63,747 bases of DNA, taken from an uncultured Oscillospiraceae bacterium. GTDB lineage: Bacteria; Bacillota; Clostridia; Oscillospirales; Oscillospiraceae. The notes beneath the pieces are model-generated. The model had not been told where the DNA came from. It searched no databases and was given only the letters and a program-made list of their open reading frames with translations. Location of the stretch: assembly GCA_934655875.1 (NCBI GenBank), contig CAKUHB010000012.1, forward strand, positions 1 through 63,747. Direction: 5' to 3'. Below are positions 54,630 through 63,456 of the stretch, one piece after another. Every line of letters begins with the position of its first letter. Positions within the stretch are counted from its first letter, which is position 1. A program made the position numbers and the translations under genes.

Positions 54630-55189
54630 TTATCGTTTCCCACGCTCTTTACGGCTGAAAGCATAATCATTAGCTTTCGGATCATAACGAGATAACATTC
54701 CCGCAACATCATCTAATGCAACATAGTCCATATATGTAATCCACGCTTCTAACGGAATACCATAGAGAATTTTATTGCGGTCGAAGTCAGAAGTCACACT
54801 GAAACTATAGATTACATTATCCTCATTGAATACCACAAAGAACATATAGGAATGTATCAGCCAATTACACACACTTTTCCCGGTAACAACAACTTTCTTC
54901 TCGTTGTCCCAGTCATGACTATCTTCCTCCGGCCAGCGGTGGAGGAAGTCAACTAGCTTGAACGGCTGAACAGCAAGTGCTTCCAGCAAATAGTTTTCTG
55001 CTTCATCGCTGAGGTTTCCGTCACAATCGATTAGTTTTCGAATGATGAATGCAGAATAGAAAATGGCCTTTTCGATAACGATGTATGTGGTGTCATCATT
55101 TTTTCGAAATATTCTGCTGTATTGTATTTGATAATCAGGTTTTTGCGTCTGTGCAAATCTTATTTCCATGGAATACTTTCACGAATCAT
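54630..55189 (-). pseudogene. Decayed gene of unknown function
   Basis: A 179-residue frame runs from an ATG at 55169, but that start has no good ribosome-binding site. Twenty bases further up, GAGGTG precedes an ATG at 55189 that opens MIRESIPWK, then a TAA (55160-55162), then the protein-like DLHRRKNLIIKYNTAEYFEK. That frame rejoins the long frame at a run of six A (complement of 55099-55104). Reading the stop as GAA and adding one A restores a smooth protein ...ESIPWKEDLHRRK...YFEKNDDTTY..., so I think one nonsense change and one frameshift have broken it. The function of the 3' part (AIFYSAFIIRKLID...) is unknown. Confidence 0.5.
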
Positions 55190-55225
55190 GATGACACCTC
55201 ACTTTCGTGTATCTCGGAGACAAAA

Positions 55226-55795
55226 TCACATCCCCAGCTTCATTTGCATTACCAGAGACAGGATGGCAATAGCCACGTCTGCGCCTTTATCCAGAGCAAA
55301 TGCGATGATAGGCTTAACTTTTTCCCACTTGGTTTTACAGGAAGATTTCTCTTTTGAGATTTCCTCCAACTCATTGATCTTTTCCAATATTTCATCTGTC
55401 TGTTCCCGGCTCAAGGCAGTCATATCCTCAATTTTTGAGCGTACTTCCTCGAATGTTATGCTGACATTAACATTTGTAGTTACGTTGATTTGCTGCGTAG
55501 GAGTCTCTGTGTGGACAGCATTCATCTGAAACTTGTATGCTTCGAGCTTTGCTTTCATCATGTCCAGATTCTCACCGATAGATGTAGGCGAATTTTCTAA
55601 AAAGCCATACCATACAGATGTTCCGGTGGGATTTGACCCCCAAAGTCCAACATACCAGTCCTTAATACACGCCTGATAGCGACCATCCAGCTCCCGGTGC
55701 AATTTCAGTTTATCACCTGTTGAAAGGTTCAGAGAACCGGTTATTCTCTGGATATCAGCACAGACCATATCCATAAATTCTTTTGGTACTTCCAT
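55226..55795 (-). CDS. Unknown protein with a C-terminal hydrophobic helix
   Basis: A 189-residue protein that I cannot name. The first 90 residues are mixed (GRYQACIKDWYVGLWG). A predicted coiled coil (about 115-150, EEVRSKIEDMTALSREQTDE) follows. The basic KTKWEKVKPIIAFALDK and hydrophobic ADVAIAILSLVMQMKLGM end look membrane-seeking. The C-terminal pattern recurs at the end of many unannotated Firmicutes proteins. It starts two bases after the hsdS stop, so it belongs to the hsd transcript. Confidence 0.75.
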   Translation of the reverse strand: MEVPKEFMDMVCADIQRITGSLNLSTGDKLKLHRELDGRYQACIKDWYVGLWGSNPTGTSVWYGFLENSPTSIGENLDMMKAKLEAYKFQMNAVHTETPTQQINVTTNVNVSITFEEVRSKIEDMTALSREQTDEILEKINELEEISKEKSSCKTKWEKVKPIIAFALDKGADVAIAILSLVMQMKLGM

Positions 55796-55797
55796 CT

Positions 55798-56991
55798 TTA
55801 CACCTCGATTTCTCCGCTCATCAATTTGGGCAACAGGCGGTCACGGGATTCGACTAAAAGGTTGTTTTGCAAATATACCGCTTTGATTTTACAATGAATA
55901 GCGTTCAAGACTCTCTCTGCTTTCAAAAGGATATCTTGACTGGGGCAAAGGACTACAAGCCGTTCAATCACATCGCGGTATAGTTCCTGCTGATTTGTAG
56001 ACCCACGACCCATTCCCATCAAGTATTCCTGTTGACTTTTGACTACATGATAGATATAGTTTGGATTCTCTTTTGCGCGGACAAGCGTAACATGAGAGTC
56101 AAATGTCGTATTGGGATAGTCTCCATATACTCGCCCAACGCGTCCGAGCGTTCCTGTCCCTGTGGAACAAATCACAGTATCGCTATCCTGTAAATTTAAG
56201 GTAGGTACGTACTCCTTTTCCTGCCGTCTTGATTCGGAAATATCCATAATCGAACTGCGAATACATTTCTGGTTAATTACGGAATACTTCCCGTTGTCAG
56301 AATACTTTGGTGATATTCCTCTCTTTAGAATTGAAGTTACTTCAGACAGCACCATTCTTTCCCACCCCTCCGGGACGCCATCCACGATCTTCACATTCTC
56401 GTGCCCAGGAAAGCGCAGGTCTATGAACCATTCCTTATACAGCCGCTGCGCCGCTTCTTCCAATAGCTTGATTTGCTTCTGGTTGTTTTCAATCAGGTCG
56501 TCATAAGCAGAAAGAATATTAACAATAGGCTCCTGTCTTTCAATTGGAGGAACAGAGATTTCCATTCCAGCCAATTTAGACAATGGAATCAACTTTTGCG
56601 CAGAACCATTTGCAATATTATTGGCATTTCCGTAGAATATAGGATTATTTACTGCATAATATAGATATTTTGGAATAACTCTGTTATTGGGGTGTAGCAA
56701 CGCAATATTTCTTTCAAAGCAAAATGGAATGTTATGATTTACAAAGGCGGGAATCCCATATGATCCAACTACAGTGTACAGCGTATCGCCATATTCTGCC
56801 TTTCTGTTTTTGGGCAACCGATTATAGTATTCTTGCGGTACAAAAAGAGCATTATCAAAAGTAAGGCGATTATCTTGTATGTCTTTGATCTTTACAAATA
56901 ACACACCAGAATCAGATTTTGGTGCTGGTTGATGATCTCCGTCGGTAATATACTCTGTTACTTCAGATAATTTCACTTTCTCCCACTTCAT
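55798..56991 (-). CDS. hsdS: Type I restriction enzyme, specificity subunit
   Basis: A 397-residue HsdS with two target-recognition domains (about 1-150 and 205-350), each followed by a conserved helix (ERQEPIVNILSAYDDLIENN after the first). The first half opens MKWEKVKLSEVTEYI and the second GWERMVLSEVTSIL, the usual internal duplication. Each domain reads one half of a bipartite site. Its ATG overlaps the hsdM stop (ATGA). No repeats suggesting phase variation were seen. Confidence 0.93.
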   Translation of the reverse strand: MKWEKVKLSEVTEYITDGDHQPAPKSDSGVLFVKIKDIQDNRLTFDNALFVPQEYYNRLPKNRKAEYGDTLYTVVGSYGIPAFVNHNIPFCFERNIALLHPNNRVIPKYLYYAVNNPIFYGNANNIANGSAQKLIPLSKLAGMEISVPPIERQEPIVNILSAYDDLIENNQKQIKLLEEAAQRLYKEWFIDLRFPGHENVKIVDGVPEGWERMVLSEVTSILKRGISPKYSDNGKYSVINQKCIRSSIMDISESRRQEKEYVPTLNLQDSDTVICSTGTGTLGRVGRVYGDYPNTTFDSHVTLVRAKENPNYIYHVVKSQQEYLMGMGRGSTNQQELYRDVIERLVVLCPSQDILLKAERVLNAIHCKIKAVYLQNNLLVESRDRLLPKLMSGEIEV

Positions 56992-59000
56992 AGCCCCATC
57001 TCCTTCAGATTCTTGGAAATGGTCTGCATCAATTCATTGGATTCTGCCTGCAAAGTCAGCAGTTCCTCATGAATCTCCGCCATGCGCTGGGCAAAGTCCA
57101 CGCCGTCATCCTCCATGGCGGCCACGCCCACATAGGCGCCGGGGGTCAGGGAGTAGTTCTTCTCTGCGATCTCGGTGCGGCTCGCCACCTTGCACAGGCC
57201 GGGGATGTCCCGATACTCGCCCTCGCCGAACTTCTCATAGAGCCATTTGGCTTCCTGAATGATCATCACACACTCTCGGATGCTTTGCTCATGCGCAGAT
57301 ACCACACCATTCAGTTCCTTCACATACCAGTTGACTCTTGCGGGGCCTCTTCCTGCCCGGCTGGCCAATAGCTGCTTGATATCGCTTTTCAATTTGTTTT
57401 CTTCCAGATATGGCGCAAATTTCGCGACTGCGGCTTTTTGAAGGCGCAGAAATTCCTCCAGCGACTCTTGAATTTCTGCGCAGTGCTTCAACGTCCTCAT
57501 CTGATTGACTTGTTTCTTCAGGGCATACGCCTTGTTGTTTGCTTCCTGATAGAATTCAGGCAACATTTCCGTGCATAATGTCCCAGTCTGAAAGTCAACA
57601 ATGGCAGACACAAAACTTTTGATCCGGTCTATGTATTCGTTAAGCAGCCTTTGATATTTCTCTGTCTCACCACGGTACAGCCACACGATGGCGTTCAAAT
57701 TCTTGAGCTGCCAATCGCTCCACTCATTCAGGGTGCGGTCGACCACGGTATAATAATTCCGGGCGTCGATGAACAGCACTTTGTCCTGTAATTCTTGGGG
57801 CTTTCCCTTATCAAAGAACCACAGAGAACAAGGTAGGCTCTTGGTGTAGAAGAAGTTATTTCCCACGCTGACCATCACATCCACATGACCGGTCTCAACC
57901 AATTTTTGACGGATGTCCCGATCCTTGCCGGAACTGTCTGTTGCGGAAGATGCCATAACGAAACCCGCTCGACCGTGTTCATTCAGATAGGAGTAGAAAT
58001 AGGAGATCCACAAATAGTTGGCGTTGCCGAATTCCTTTTTGGCGTTGATAGAGGGCAAGCCGAAAGGCAGACGCCCCGCACTCTGGGCGGACTCGGAATT
58101 GACCTTGTCCACATTGAATGGCGGATTGGCCATGACATAGTCGCAGCAGCCGTCCAGATTGTGGGCGTCGTGATAGAAGGTATTTGCTTCGTCGCCGGAC
58201 TTAATGATACCGTTGAGCCCGTGAACAGCCATGTTCATCAGGCAGAGCTGGGCATTGTACTCCACTTTTTCCTGCCCATAAAAGGTCATGGCGGAATTGG
58301 CTTCCATCCCGGCGGCATTGACAAAATCACCAGTCTGAACAAACATTCCGCCGCTGCCGCAGGCGGGGTCCAGAAGGATACCGCCGGATGGTTCCAGCAC
58401 GTTGACGATCATTTTGACCAGGGATTTAGGCGTGAAGAACACGCCATCGTCCTGAGCGATGTTTTTGGCAAACTTATTGAGGAAGTACTCATAGATGCGG
58501 CCAATGACATCGCCGCCCACCTCGTCCAACGCACTGTTGTTGAAGATGCGAAGAAGTTCTGCCAGCAGTTCGTCAGAGAACATGGTGTAATCCTTGGGCA
58601 GTACGCCGGTAAGCTGCTCGGACTGGGCCTCCACTAACTCCATGGTGTTGTTGACCACCTCGCCCAGGCTGTTCATGATGTGACCACTTTGGTTGGTTAG
58701 CCCCGCGGATGCGATGTCGGCAGGGAGATTGATCAGATACTCATACTGCGCTTCCTTGGGGAGAAACAGTGCGCTCTTAGATGTAAAGTCGCTAGCTTCC
58801 ACGGGTATGACGCGGCCATTGCGTACCGAGCGGTTCTTCAAAATCTCTGCTTCTACCAGTTTGAAGCGGCTGTATGCGTAACGCAGGAAAATCAGGCCCA
58901 GTACGGGCATGCAGTATTGATTTGAGGTCAGCTTGGAGCCTGCACGAAGCAGATCGGCAGACTCCCATAAATCAGATTCCAATTTACGAATGTTAATCAC
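56988..59000 (-). CDS. hsdM: Type I restriction enzyme, methylase subunit
   Basis: A 670-residue N6-adenine methyltransferase. An HsdM N-terminal helical domain (about 5-140) precedes SAM motif I LLDPACGSGGMFVQ and the catalytic NPPF in VMANPPFNVDKV. A long coiled-coil C-terminus (about 470-670) is typical of this large subgroup. The start is a GTG seven bases after AAAGGAG. It is the first gene of the hsd transcript. Confidence 0.96.
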   Translation of the reverse strand: MINIRKLESDLWESADLLRAGSKLTSNQYCMPVLGLIFLRYAYSRFKLVEAEILKNRSVRNGRVIPVEASDFTSKSALFLPKEAQYEYLINLPADIASAGLTNQSGHIMNSLGEVVNNTMELVEAQSEQLTGVLPKDYTMFSDELLAELLRIFNNSALDEVGGDVIGRIYEYFLNKFAKNIAQDDGVFFTPKSLVKMIVNVLEPSGGILLDPACGSGGMFVQTGDFVNAAGMEANSAMTFYGQEKVEYNAQLCLMNMAVHGLNGIIKSGDEANTFYHDAHNLDGCCDYVMANPPFNVDKVNSESAQSAGRLPFGLPSINAKKEFGNANYLWISYFYSYLNEHGRAGFVMASSATDSSGKDRDIRQKLVETGHVDVMVSVGNNFFYTKSLPCSLWFFDKGKPQELQDKVLFIDARNYYTVVDRTLNEWSDWQLKNLNAIVWLYRGETEKYQRLLNEYIDRIKSFVSAIVDFQTGTLCTEMLPEFYQEANNKAYALKKQVNQMRTLKHCAEIQESLEEFLRLQKAAVAKFAPYLEENKLKSDIKQLLASRAGRGPARVNWYVKELNGVVSAHEQSIRECVMIIQEAKWLYEKFGEGEYRDIPGLCKVASRTEIAEKNYSLTPGAYVGVAAMEDDGVDFAQRMAEIHEELLTLQAESNELMQTISKNLKEMGL

Positions 59001-59076
59001 TTGTTTTTCTCCTTTGGCACGGGTTGGTTTCTTTCGTTGCTCTCTATATTTGTATCAGAGTGAAAACTGATGATAT

Positions 59077-59105
59077 AATTTAAGGATTATCAAACTGCAT
59101 GTAAA
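59077..59105 (-). promoter_or_regulatory. Promoter of the hsd operon
   Basis: On the minus strand TTTACA (59100-59105), a 17-base spacer and TAAATT (59077-59082), about 77 bases before the hsdM start and just after the fic stop. Confidence 0.5.
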
Positions 59106-59126
59106 ATGGACTGCAGAACATGACAC

Positions 59127-59732
59127 CTACAGTTCTTCTGCCTTAAATGTCGTATATCCCTCGTAATAATAGCTGTGGTCGATACCTTTCATAAAGACCT
59201 CACGGCTATCCACAGCATCCGTCAGCGCGGCTTTCAGCAGCACTTTAATCTCCACGTCCTTAATCGGGCTGCGCTCCATCGCAAGCAGATAGTCCTCCTT
59301 ATCGACCTTGCTCCAATCCACGACCTGACCAATACCGTTTTTCAGCATCAAATCAAGCCAGATGCGCATACTGCGCCCGTTGCCCTCGCGGAACGGGTGC
59401 GCAACGTTCATTTCCACATACTTTTCGATGATTTCATCGAATGTACCCTGCGGCATTTTTTCGATGTTCGCCAGTGCCGCTTCCAGATACATAAGCGGAG
59501 CAAAACGGAAGTTGCCTTTCGCCAGATTCACCGTGCGAAGTTCACCCGCAAAGTCATAAATGTCATCAAAAAGGTACTTATGAATTGCCTTGAGCGACGC
59601 GAACGTGCCGACAGGCAGCTTGTCCAGCGTGCCGCTCTCGAACAGCCACACGGCCTTTTTCTTGCTGATCCGTTCCTCCTCCCGCGCAAGGTCAGCAGAA
59701 CTCATCAGCCCCAATTTATTTTCCAGTGCCAT
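59127..59732 (-). CDS. fic: Fic-family AMP/nucleotidyl-transferase
   Basis: A 201-residue Fic protein with the complete motif HPFREGNGR (H112-R120), preceded by the flap and IYDFAGELRT helix. Fic enzymes transfer AMP or other phosphate groups to protein hydroxyls, and small ones act as toxins of toxin-antitoxin pairs. No (S/T)xxxE(G/N) inhibitory helix was found within the protein or in the 44-codon frame just upstream. TTGGAGGTG precedes the ATG by five bases. It lies between the GmrSD-like gene and the hsd operon. Confidence 0.9.
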   Translation of the reverse strand: MALENKLGLMSSADLAREEERISKKKAVWLFESGTLDKLPVGTFASLKAIHKYLFDDIYDFAGELRTVNLAKGNFRFAPLMYLEAALANIEKMPQGTFDEIIEKYVEMNVAHPFREGNGRSMRIWLDLMLKNGIGQVVDWSKVDKEDYLLAMERSPIKDVEIKVLLKAALTDAVDSREVFMKGIDHSYYYEGYTTFKAEEL

Positions 59733-59850
59733 AGCGCACCTCCAAGTTATTTCTGTTTATGAGCATTTTCAAACCGTCGATACTCAAGCTTGGTTCAGTC
59801 GAATATAGCATCATCACAATTTCGACAGCTTCCCGTGCTGACTTCGACAA
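59716..59850 (-). CDS. Possible small ORF between the GmrSD-like gene and fic
   Basis: A 44-codon frame (TTG start at 59850, or ATG at 59814 for 32 codons) whose product contains SAREAVEIVMMLYSTEPSLS and ends EVRYGTGK. It overlaps the fic start by 17 bases, begins after the previous stop, and reads as plausible protein, but its ribosome-binding site is poor. Its position would suit a Fic antitoxin, yet the Fic-inhibition motif is missing. Confidence 0.25.
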   Translation of the reverse strand: MSKSAREAVEIVMMLYSTEPSLSIDGLKMLINRNNLEVRYGTGK

Positions 59851-59866
59851 GGTATTTCGAAGTGCC

Positions 59867-61960
59867 TTATTCTTCGTTCTCAATGCTCTCGTCAGATTCT
59901 TCAGACACAATATTGAAAGAAAACTGCGAACGATCAAAACCAAACTCTGAAATCAGATTATCAATAAAGCGAATACAGGACCATGCAGACAAATTCGCTT
60001 CCAAATAGATCGTATCGGAAAGCTTCCAAGGCCACCGCATACCAACTCCATCTGTATTAAGGTGGACATGTTTTCGCTTTGTTGAATTGAATGAGTAGTG
60101 ACGATTCGCAAGTTCCTGCAATTTACCGGGTTTCTTTTTGTCCAGAAGCTTGATAACATCCAACAGCATCAATGCATACTTGTTTTGTCGATAGGTTTCG
60201 CCGAAGAGTTTGAAAGAAACCAACTTTTTACCCGTAACTTCGTCATAGTGATCGAGCGTTATCGTTTCGACATACTCAAACTCAATCGAATCGTCCGTGA
60301 TTCGGTCGATTGCGTATCGGTTTGCTACAATGTTTGCCAGTCGCTTTGCGCGTGCCTGTATCTGCGGAATATCCCATATATCTGCTTCCAAAACGTCCCT
60401 GTTTAAAACAACTGCCTTCGAGTTCTCGCGGATAATCTCCTGCTTTTCCTTGAAACTCTTGTTGGAAAGTTCGGAATTATATCCGGTTACGGACAGATTA
60501 CCAAGCGTATGTAAGTATTCCTCGTGTTTTTCAGGATCAATGTAACTCCAATCGGCGCTCAGTGTTTGCGGCATAATGTGTTCAATCGTCAGATTCTCCA
60601 CTTGCAATGTTTCTTTATTATCACCATTTTCAATATCAAGGAGCAGGAATCGGCAGAGCGCATTATTGCCATAAATATTGGCTGTCAGCAACGCTCGTTC
60701 AAACTCGTTTTCAGATGGAACAGCGTCCTTGGATGAAACTGTACAAAGGAACTTGTTTAATGACTCGTAGTATTTCCGCTTGTTCGCAGTAACTTTAAAG
60801 ATGCGATTATAAAGGTATATGAACAATCCGCGTAACGTATTGGATGGAACACCGCAAACCAATCTGCGAAGCAGATAGGCGAGGATAAACTGAAGAATGC
60901 GCTCCGTTGTTTCCTCATCGATTACTTCGCGGTGGAAATCATCAAACACATGGAACAAAAATGGATAGCACGTTGTCTGTTTCAGAATTCTAATTCGTTG
61001 CAGCAGTTGATTGATTCGTACTGAGTAGTCCTTGTTTCCGTAGACAAAGGCACCATAGATTTTTGCATAGTACCTGAGTTCGTCCAGGATGGCCTCCTGT
61101 GTATAATTACTGCCTTTAAACAGCTTAACAAAGCTGTGGTAGAGTTGACGGCTATTTACGGGTTTGCCCGTCTTATAAACGATATACTGCATGAAAAAGT
61201 CGTCAAGATTGGAATAGTCCATCTTATTCCGAAGTGTCTTTTCGATAATCAGCCAATACTCTTCGTACAGCCGTTCCTGGTCATCGGCGTTCATCAGAAG
61301 AAAATTCCGAATCAGGTCTGCGTTTGACAAATCCAGTCCAGTGGAGTTGATGCTTTCGAAGATAACTTGTGGATCATCCTCACCCTTTGTCAAAACAATC
61401 TCAACGATCTCAAGTTTTGTAAGCGCATCAAGTACCTGTGATGGACAAATGCCATTTTCAGCCCATCGTTCAAACCGTTCTTTGCAAAGCCGATAGTTCT
61501 GGAAAATATGCGTATCCTCATCCATTTCATCAGTTTTATTTGCCAACAAAAGCAAGAACTGATTGTTGTCCGATTTAATCGGCTTTAGCTTCACCTTGTA
61601 TTTTTCATCGCAGTATTTGTTATGCAGGTATTGTTCGTCAATTTCCTGAAAGCAGGTATCGCCGACTGTTTCGGCAACAACGGCAAGTGCCTTGAGAATA
61701 AGCATCATAGTAGTCAATCGCTGTTGACCATCAATAATTGTATATTCCTGCAGCGTAAATCCTCCGCTTTTGGCAGCTATAAATACGATTGTTCCAAGAA
61801 AATGCTTGTCCCCGCTGTTGATAATCTCATAGATATCATCAAGCAAGCGGTCACAGTTGGCTTCTGACCAATCGTAATTTCGCTGATACACCGGAATCCG
61901 AAACAGGACTTTATTTGTTCCAATAAAATCTCTCAGCATCCAAAGCTTATGCGCGTCCAT
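59867..61960 (-). CDS. Single-chain GmrSD-like type IV restriction protein (DUF262-DUF1524)
   Basis: A 697-residue protein. The DUF262 part has IPVYQRNYDW near 25 and the nucleotide-binding IIDGQQRLTTMML near 80, with FESINSTGLDLSNADLIRN at about 205. The DUF1524 part contributes the HNH nuclease signature IEHIMPQTLS ... HTLGNLSVTGYN near 455-495. The C-terminal 110 residues (SFKLFGETYRQNKYALM ...) resemble DUF4357. GmrS/GmrD-type enzymes cut glucosylated or otherwise modified phage DNA using NTP hydrolysis. TGAGGTG precedes the ATG. Confidence 0.88.
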   Translation of the reverse strand: MDAHKLWMLRDFIGTNKVLFRIPVYQRNYDWSEANCDRLLDDIYEIINSGDKHFLGTIVFIAAKSGGFTLQEYTIIDGQQRLTTMMLILKALAVVAETVGDTCFQEIDEQYLHNKYCDEKYKVKLKPIKSDNNQFLLLLANKTDEMDEDTHIFQNYRLCKERFERWAENGICPSQVLDALTKLEIVEIVLTKGEDDPQVIFESINSTGLDLSNADLIRNFLLMNADDQERLYEEYWLIIEKTLRNKMDYSNLDDFFMQYIVYKTGKPVNSRQLYHSFVKLFKGSNYTQEAILDELRYYAKIYGAFVYGNKDYSVRINQLLQRIRILKQTTCYPFLFHVFDDFHREVIDEETTERILQFILAYLLRRLVCGVPSNTLRGLFIYLYNRIFKVTANKRKYYESLNKFLCTVSSKDAVPSENEFERALLTANIYGNNALCRFLLLDIENGDNKETLQVENLTIEHIMPQTLSADWSYIDPEKHEEYLHTLGNLSVTGYNSELSNKSFKEKQEIIRENSKAVVLNRDVLEADIWDIPQIQARAKRLANIVANRYAIDRITDDSIEFEYVETITLDHYDEVTGKKLVSFKLFGETYRQNKYALMLLDVIKLLDKKKPGKLQELANRHYSFNSTKRKHVHLNTDGVGMRWPWKLSDTIYLEANLSAWSCIRFIDNLISEFGFDRSQFSFNIVSEESDESIENEE

Positions 61961-61969
61961 ATCTGCACC

Positions 61970-63283
61970 TCATTTCAATCTATACGTTTTTTCCGCCCCT
62001 CTGCCGACGACCTCGATCAGTCCTTCCTCACTCATCTGGCGGGTCAGCAGATAGGCTCTGGTCTTTTTGATATGCAGCAGCTCCTGCAACTCCTCATCGC
62101 GCATTTCGCCGTATTCTTTGAGATATTCGAGAACCGTCTTCATCTGCGGCGTAATGACCGGCGCGGCGGGCTTTGATTCTGCCGCAATTTCTGCGCCCGC
62201 AGAAACGGCGTTCATGTTCGGCAGCACGATTCTAAATGCATTTGTCGTTGCCTCGATGCTGGGCTGGACGGGGCAGCTTGCATAGAGCTTGAAAATGCGG
62301 CGGATGCCGGTGCCGTAGCTTTCAATCAGGCGCAGGCGGTGAAAAATCTCTGCCAGCTTTTTATTCCTCGGCTGAGAAACGCCGAGGCGGATATCCTCCG
62401 TGGAAAGGCCGGGCAGGAGGCCGCCCAGAGAAATAAATTCCATTTTGCTGTCGTTCACGTTGATGATAATGCTGCCGCTGAAGCTGTAGTCCCGATGCAC
62501 CAGCGCATTGAGCAGCGCTTCGCGGATGGCTTCCTCGGGATAGTCCTGTTTATCCGTGCGGATGACGCCCTTGATGGTAGAGACTGTCCTGTTGCACAGC
62601 GCCAGATAGTTGATCGAGTTTTCAAACTGCTTGAAGATCGATCCGCCAAACTCCTTGCTGTCCCGGAACTCTGTGCAGGATTCATCATTGAACACCGCGA
62701 TTTTCGTTGTGTGCTTGCACTGGTCGGACAGAAGCAGCGCCAGGTTGGTGTACTGATCGTCGTGGATGTTCCGAAGCCCCAGCGCGATGTACTTGTCCTC
62801 CGAAAAGTCCACCTTGTACCGTTTGAATGCAGCTGCTGCCTCGTCAAAGGTCAGATCCTGCTGCACGGTGCGCATTTCTTCAAACACGTCGCCGTCTGAG
62901 TCCTTGATCATCTGCCGGATCTGCTCCGGCGACGCCTGCACACTCGTCGCGCCCTGCCGGACATAAACGCCGGCGGGCTTCAGTCCCTTGCCCTTCAGGT
63001 AATACGGCTTATAGCTGCCCTCACCGACTTCAATGCGAATGACCTTGTTCTCCTGCAGCACATAGCGCACAAACATCGTCACGTCCGGCTGAATGGCGTC
63101 GCGGATGCCATTCGTCAGCCGCGTGTATGTCTCGTCCACATTGTCAATACCGGTCACATTGCCCTGATCGTCAATGCCGATATAGATCACACCGCCATCC
63201 GTGTTCGTAAAGGCGATGACTTCCTTGTAAATATCATCTGTCAGCTGGGATTTAAATTCCATGCGCTCATTTTCGTACTGCAT
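61970..63283 (-). CDS. Schlafen/AlbA_2-domain protein with C-terminal winged helix
   Basis: A 437-residue protein. The N-terminal AlbA_2 (Schlafen-core-like) domain (about 1-130) opens ENERMEFKSQL and contains NTDGGVIYIGIDDQG. The middle (about 240-345) resembles the GHKL-like ATP-binding region of the family (EAIREALLNALVHRDY, GTGIRRIF). A winged helix closes it (about 375-437, MRDEELQELLHIKKTRAYLL). Members are putative regulators or defence proteins. GGAGGTG precedes the ATG, and the promoter carries palindromes likely to be its operators. It lies nine bases before the GmrSD-like gene. Confidence 0.85.
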   Translation of the reverse strand: MQYENERMEFKSQLTDDIYKEVIAFTNTDGGVIYIGIDDQGNVTGIDNVDETYTRLTNGIRDAIQPDVTMFVRYVLQENKVIRIEVGEGSYKPYYLKGKGLKPAGVYVRQGATSVQASPEQIRQMIKDSDGDVFEEMRTVQQDLTFDEAAAAFKRYKVDFSEDKYIALGLRNIHDDQYTNLALLLSDQCKHTTKIAVFNDESCTEFRDSKEFGGSIFKQFENSINYLALCNRTVSTIKGVIRTDKQDYPEEAIREALLNALVHRDYSFSGSIIINVNDSKMEFISLGGLLPGLSTEDIRLGVSQPRNKKLAEIFHRLRLIESYGTGIRRIFKLYASCPVQPSIEATTNAFRIVLPNMNAVSAGAEIAAESKPAAPVITPQMKTVLEYLKEYGEMRDEELQELLHIKKTRAYLLTRQMSEEGLIEVVGRGAEKTYRLK

Positions 63284-63311
63284 CGATCACACCTCCGTGT
63301 TGGATATTCAT

Positions 63312-63339
63312 ATTATAACGCAGTTTTCACATGAAACAA
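63312..63339 (-). promoter_or_regulatory. Promoter of the AlbA_2 gene
   Basis: On the minus strand TTGTTT (63334-63339), a 16-base spacer and TATAAT (63312-63317), 29 bases before the start. The -35 box lies inside an inverted repeat. Confidence 0.65.
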
Positions 63340-63376
63340 GTGAAATAATGAAAATTCACATAAATCATGTGAATTT
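63326..63376. promoter_or_regulatory. Two TTCAC/GTGAA palindromes, probable operators
   Basis: TTCAC-9-GTGAA at 63326-63344 and the longer AAATTCACAT-5-ATGTGAATTT at 63352-63376. Both share the TTCAC/GTGAA half-site; the first covers the -35 box. Their centres are 29 bases apart, nearly three DNA turns, which suits cooperative binding by a dimeric repressor, perhaps the encoded protein itself. Confidence 0.65.
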
Positions 63377-63403
63377 CTCTGCGCATCTCTAATAGCACAG
63401 AAA

Positions 63404-63433
63404 TGCAGCAGCACGCTTTCGCGAACTGCTGCA
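63404..63433 (-). terminator. Candidate terminator after the edge gene
   Basis: TGCAGCAG/CTGCTGCA stem with a 14-base loop, followed on the minus strand by TTTCTGT. It starts 24 bases after the stop of the HEPN-type gene. Confidence 0.35.
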
Positions 63434-63456
63434 CCAATTATGCCTGACATAAAAGG

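Noticed and set aside
55798..56991. Inverted repeats for hsdS shuffling
   Set aside because: The two recognition domains are related only as proteins; no second hsdS, recombinase or long DNA repeat lies in the window.
61970..63283. The AlbA_2 protein as a DNA-cleaving Schlafen nuclease
   Set aside because: The acidic triad of Schlafen nucleases could not be located by eye; the winged helix and operators fit a regulator better.
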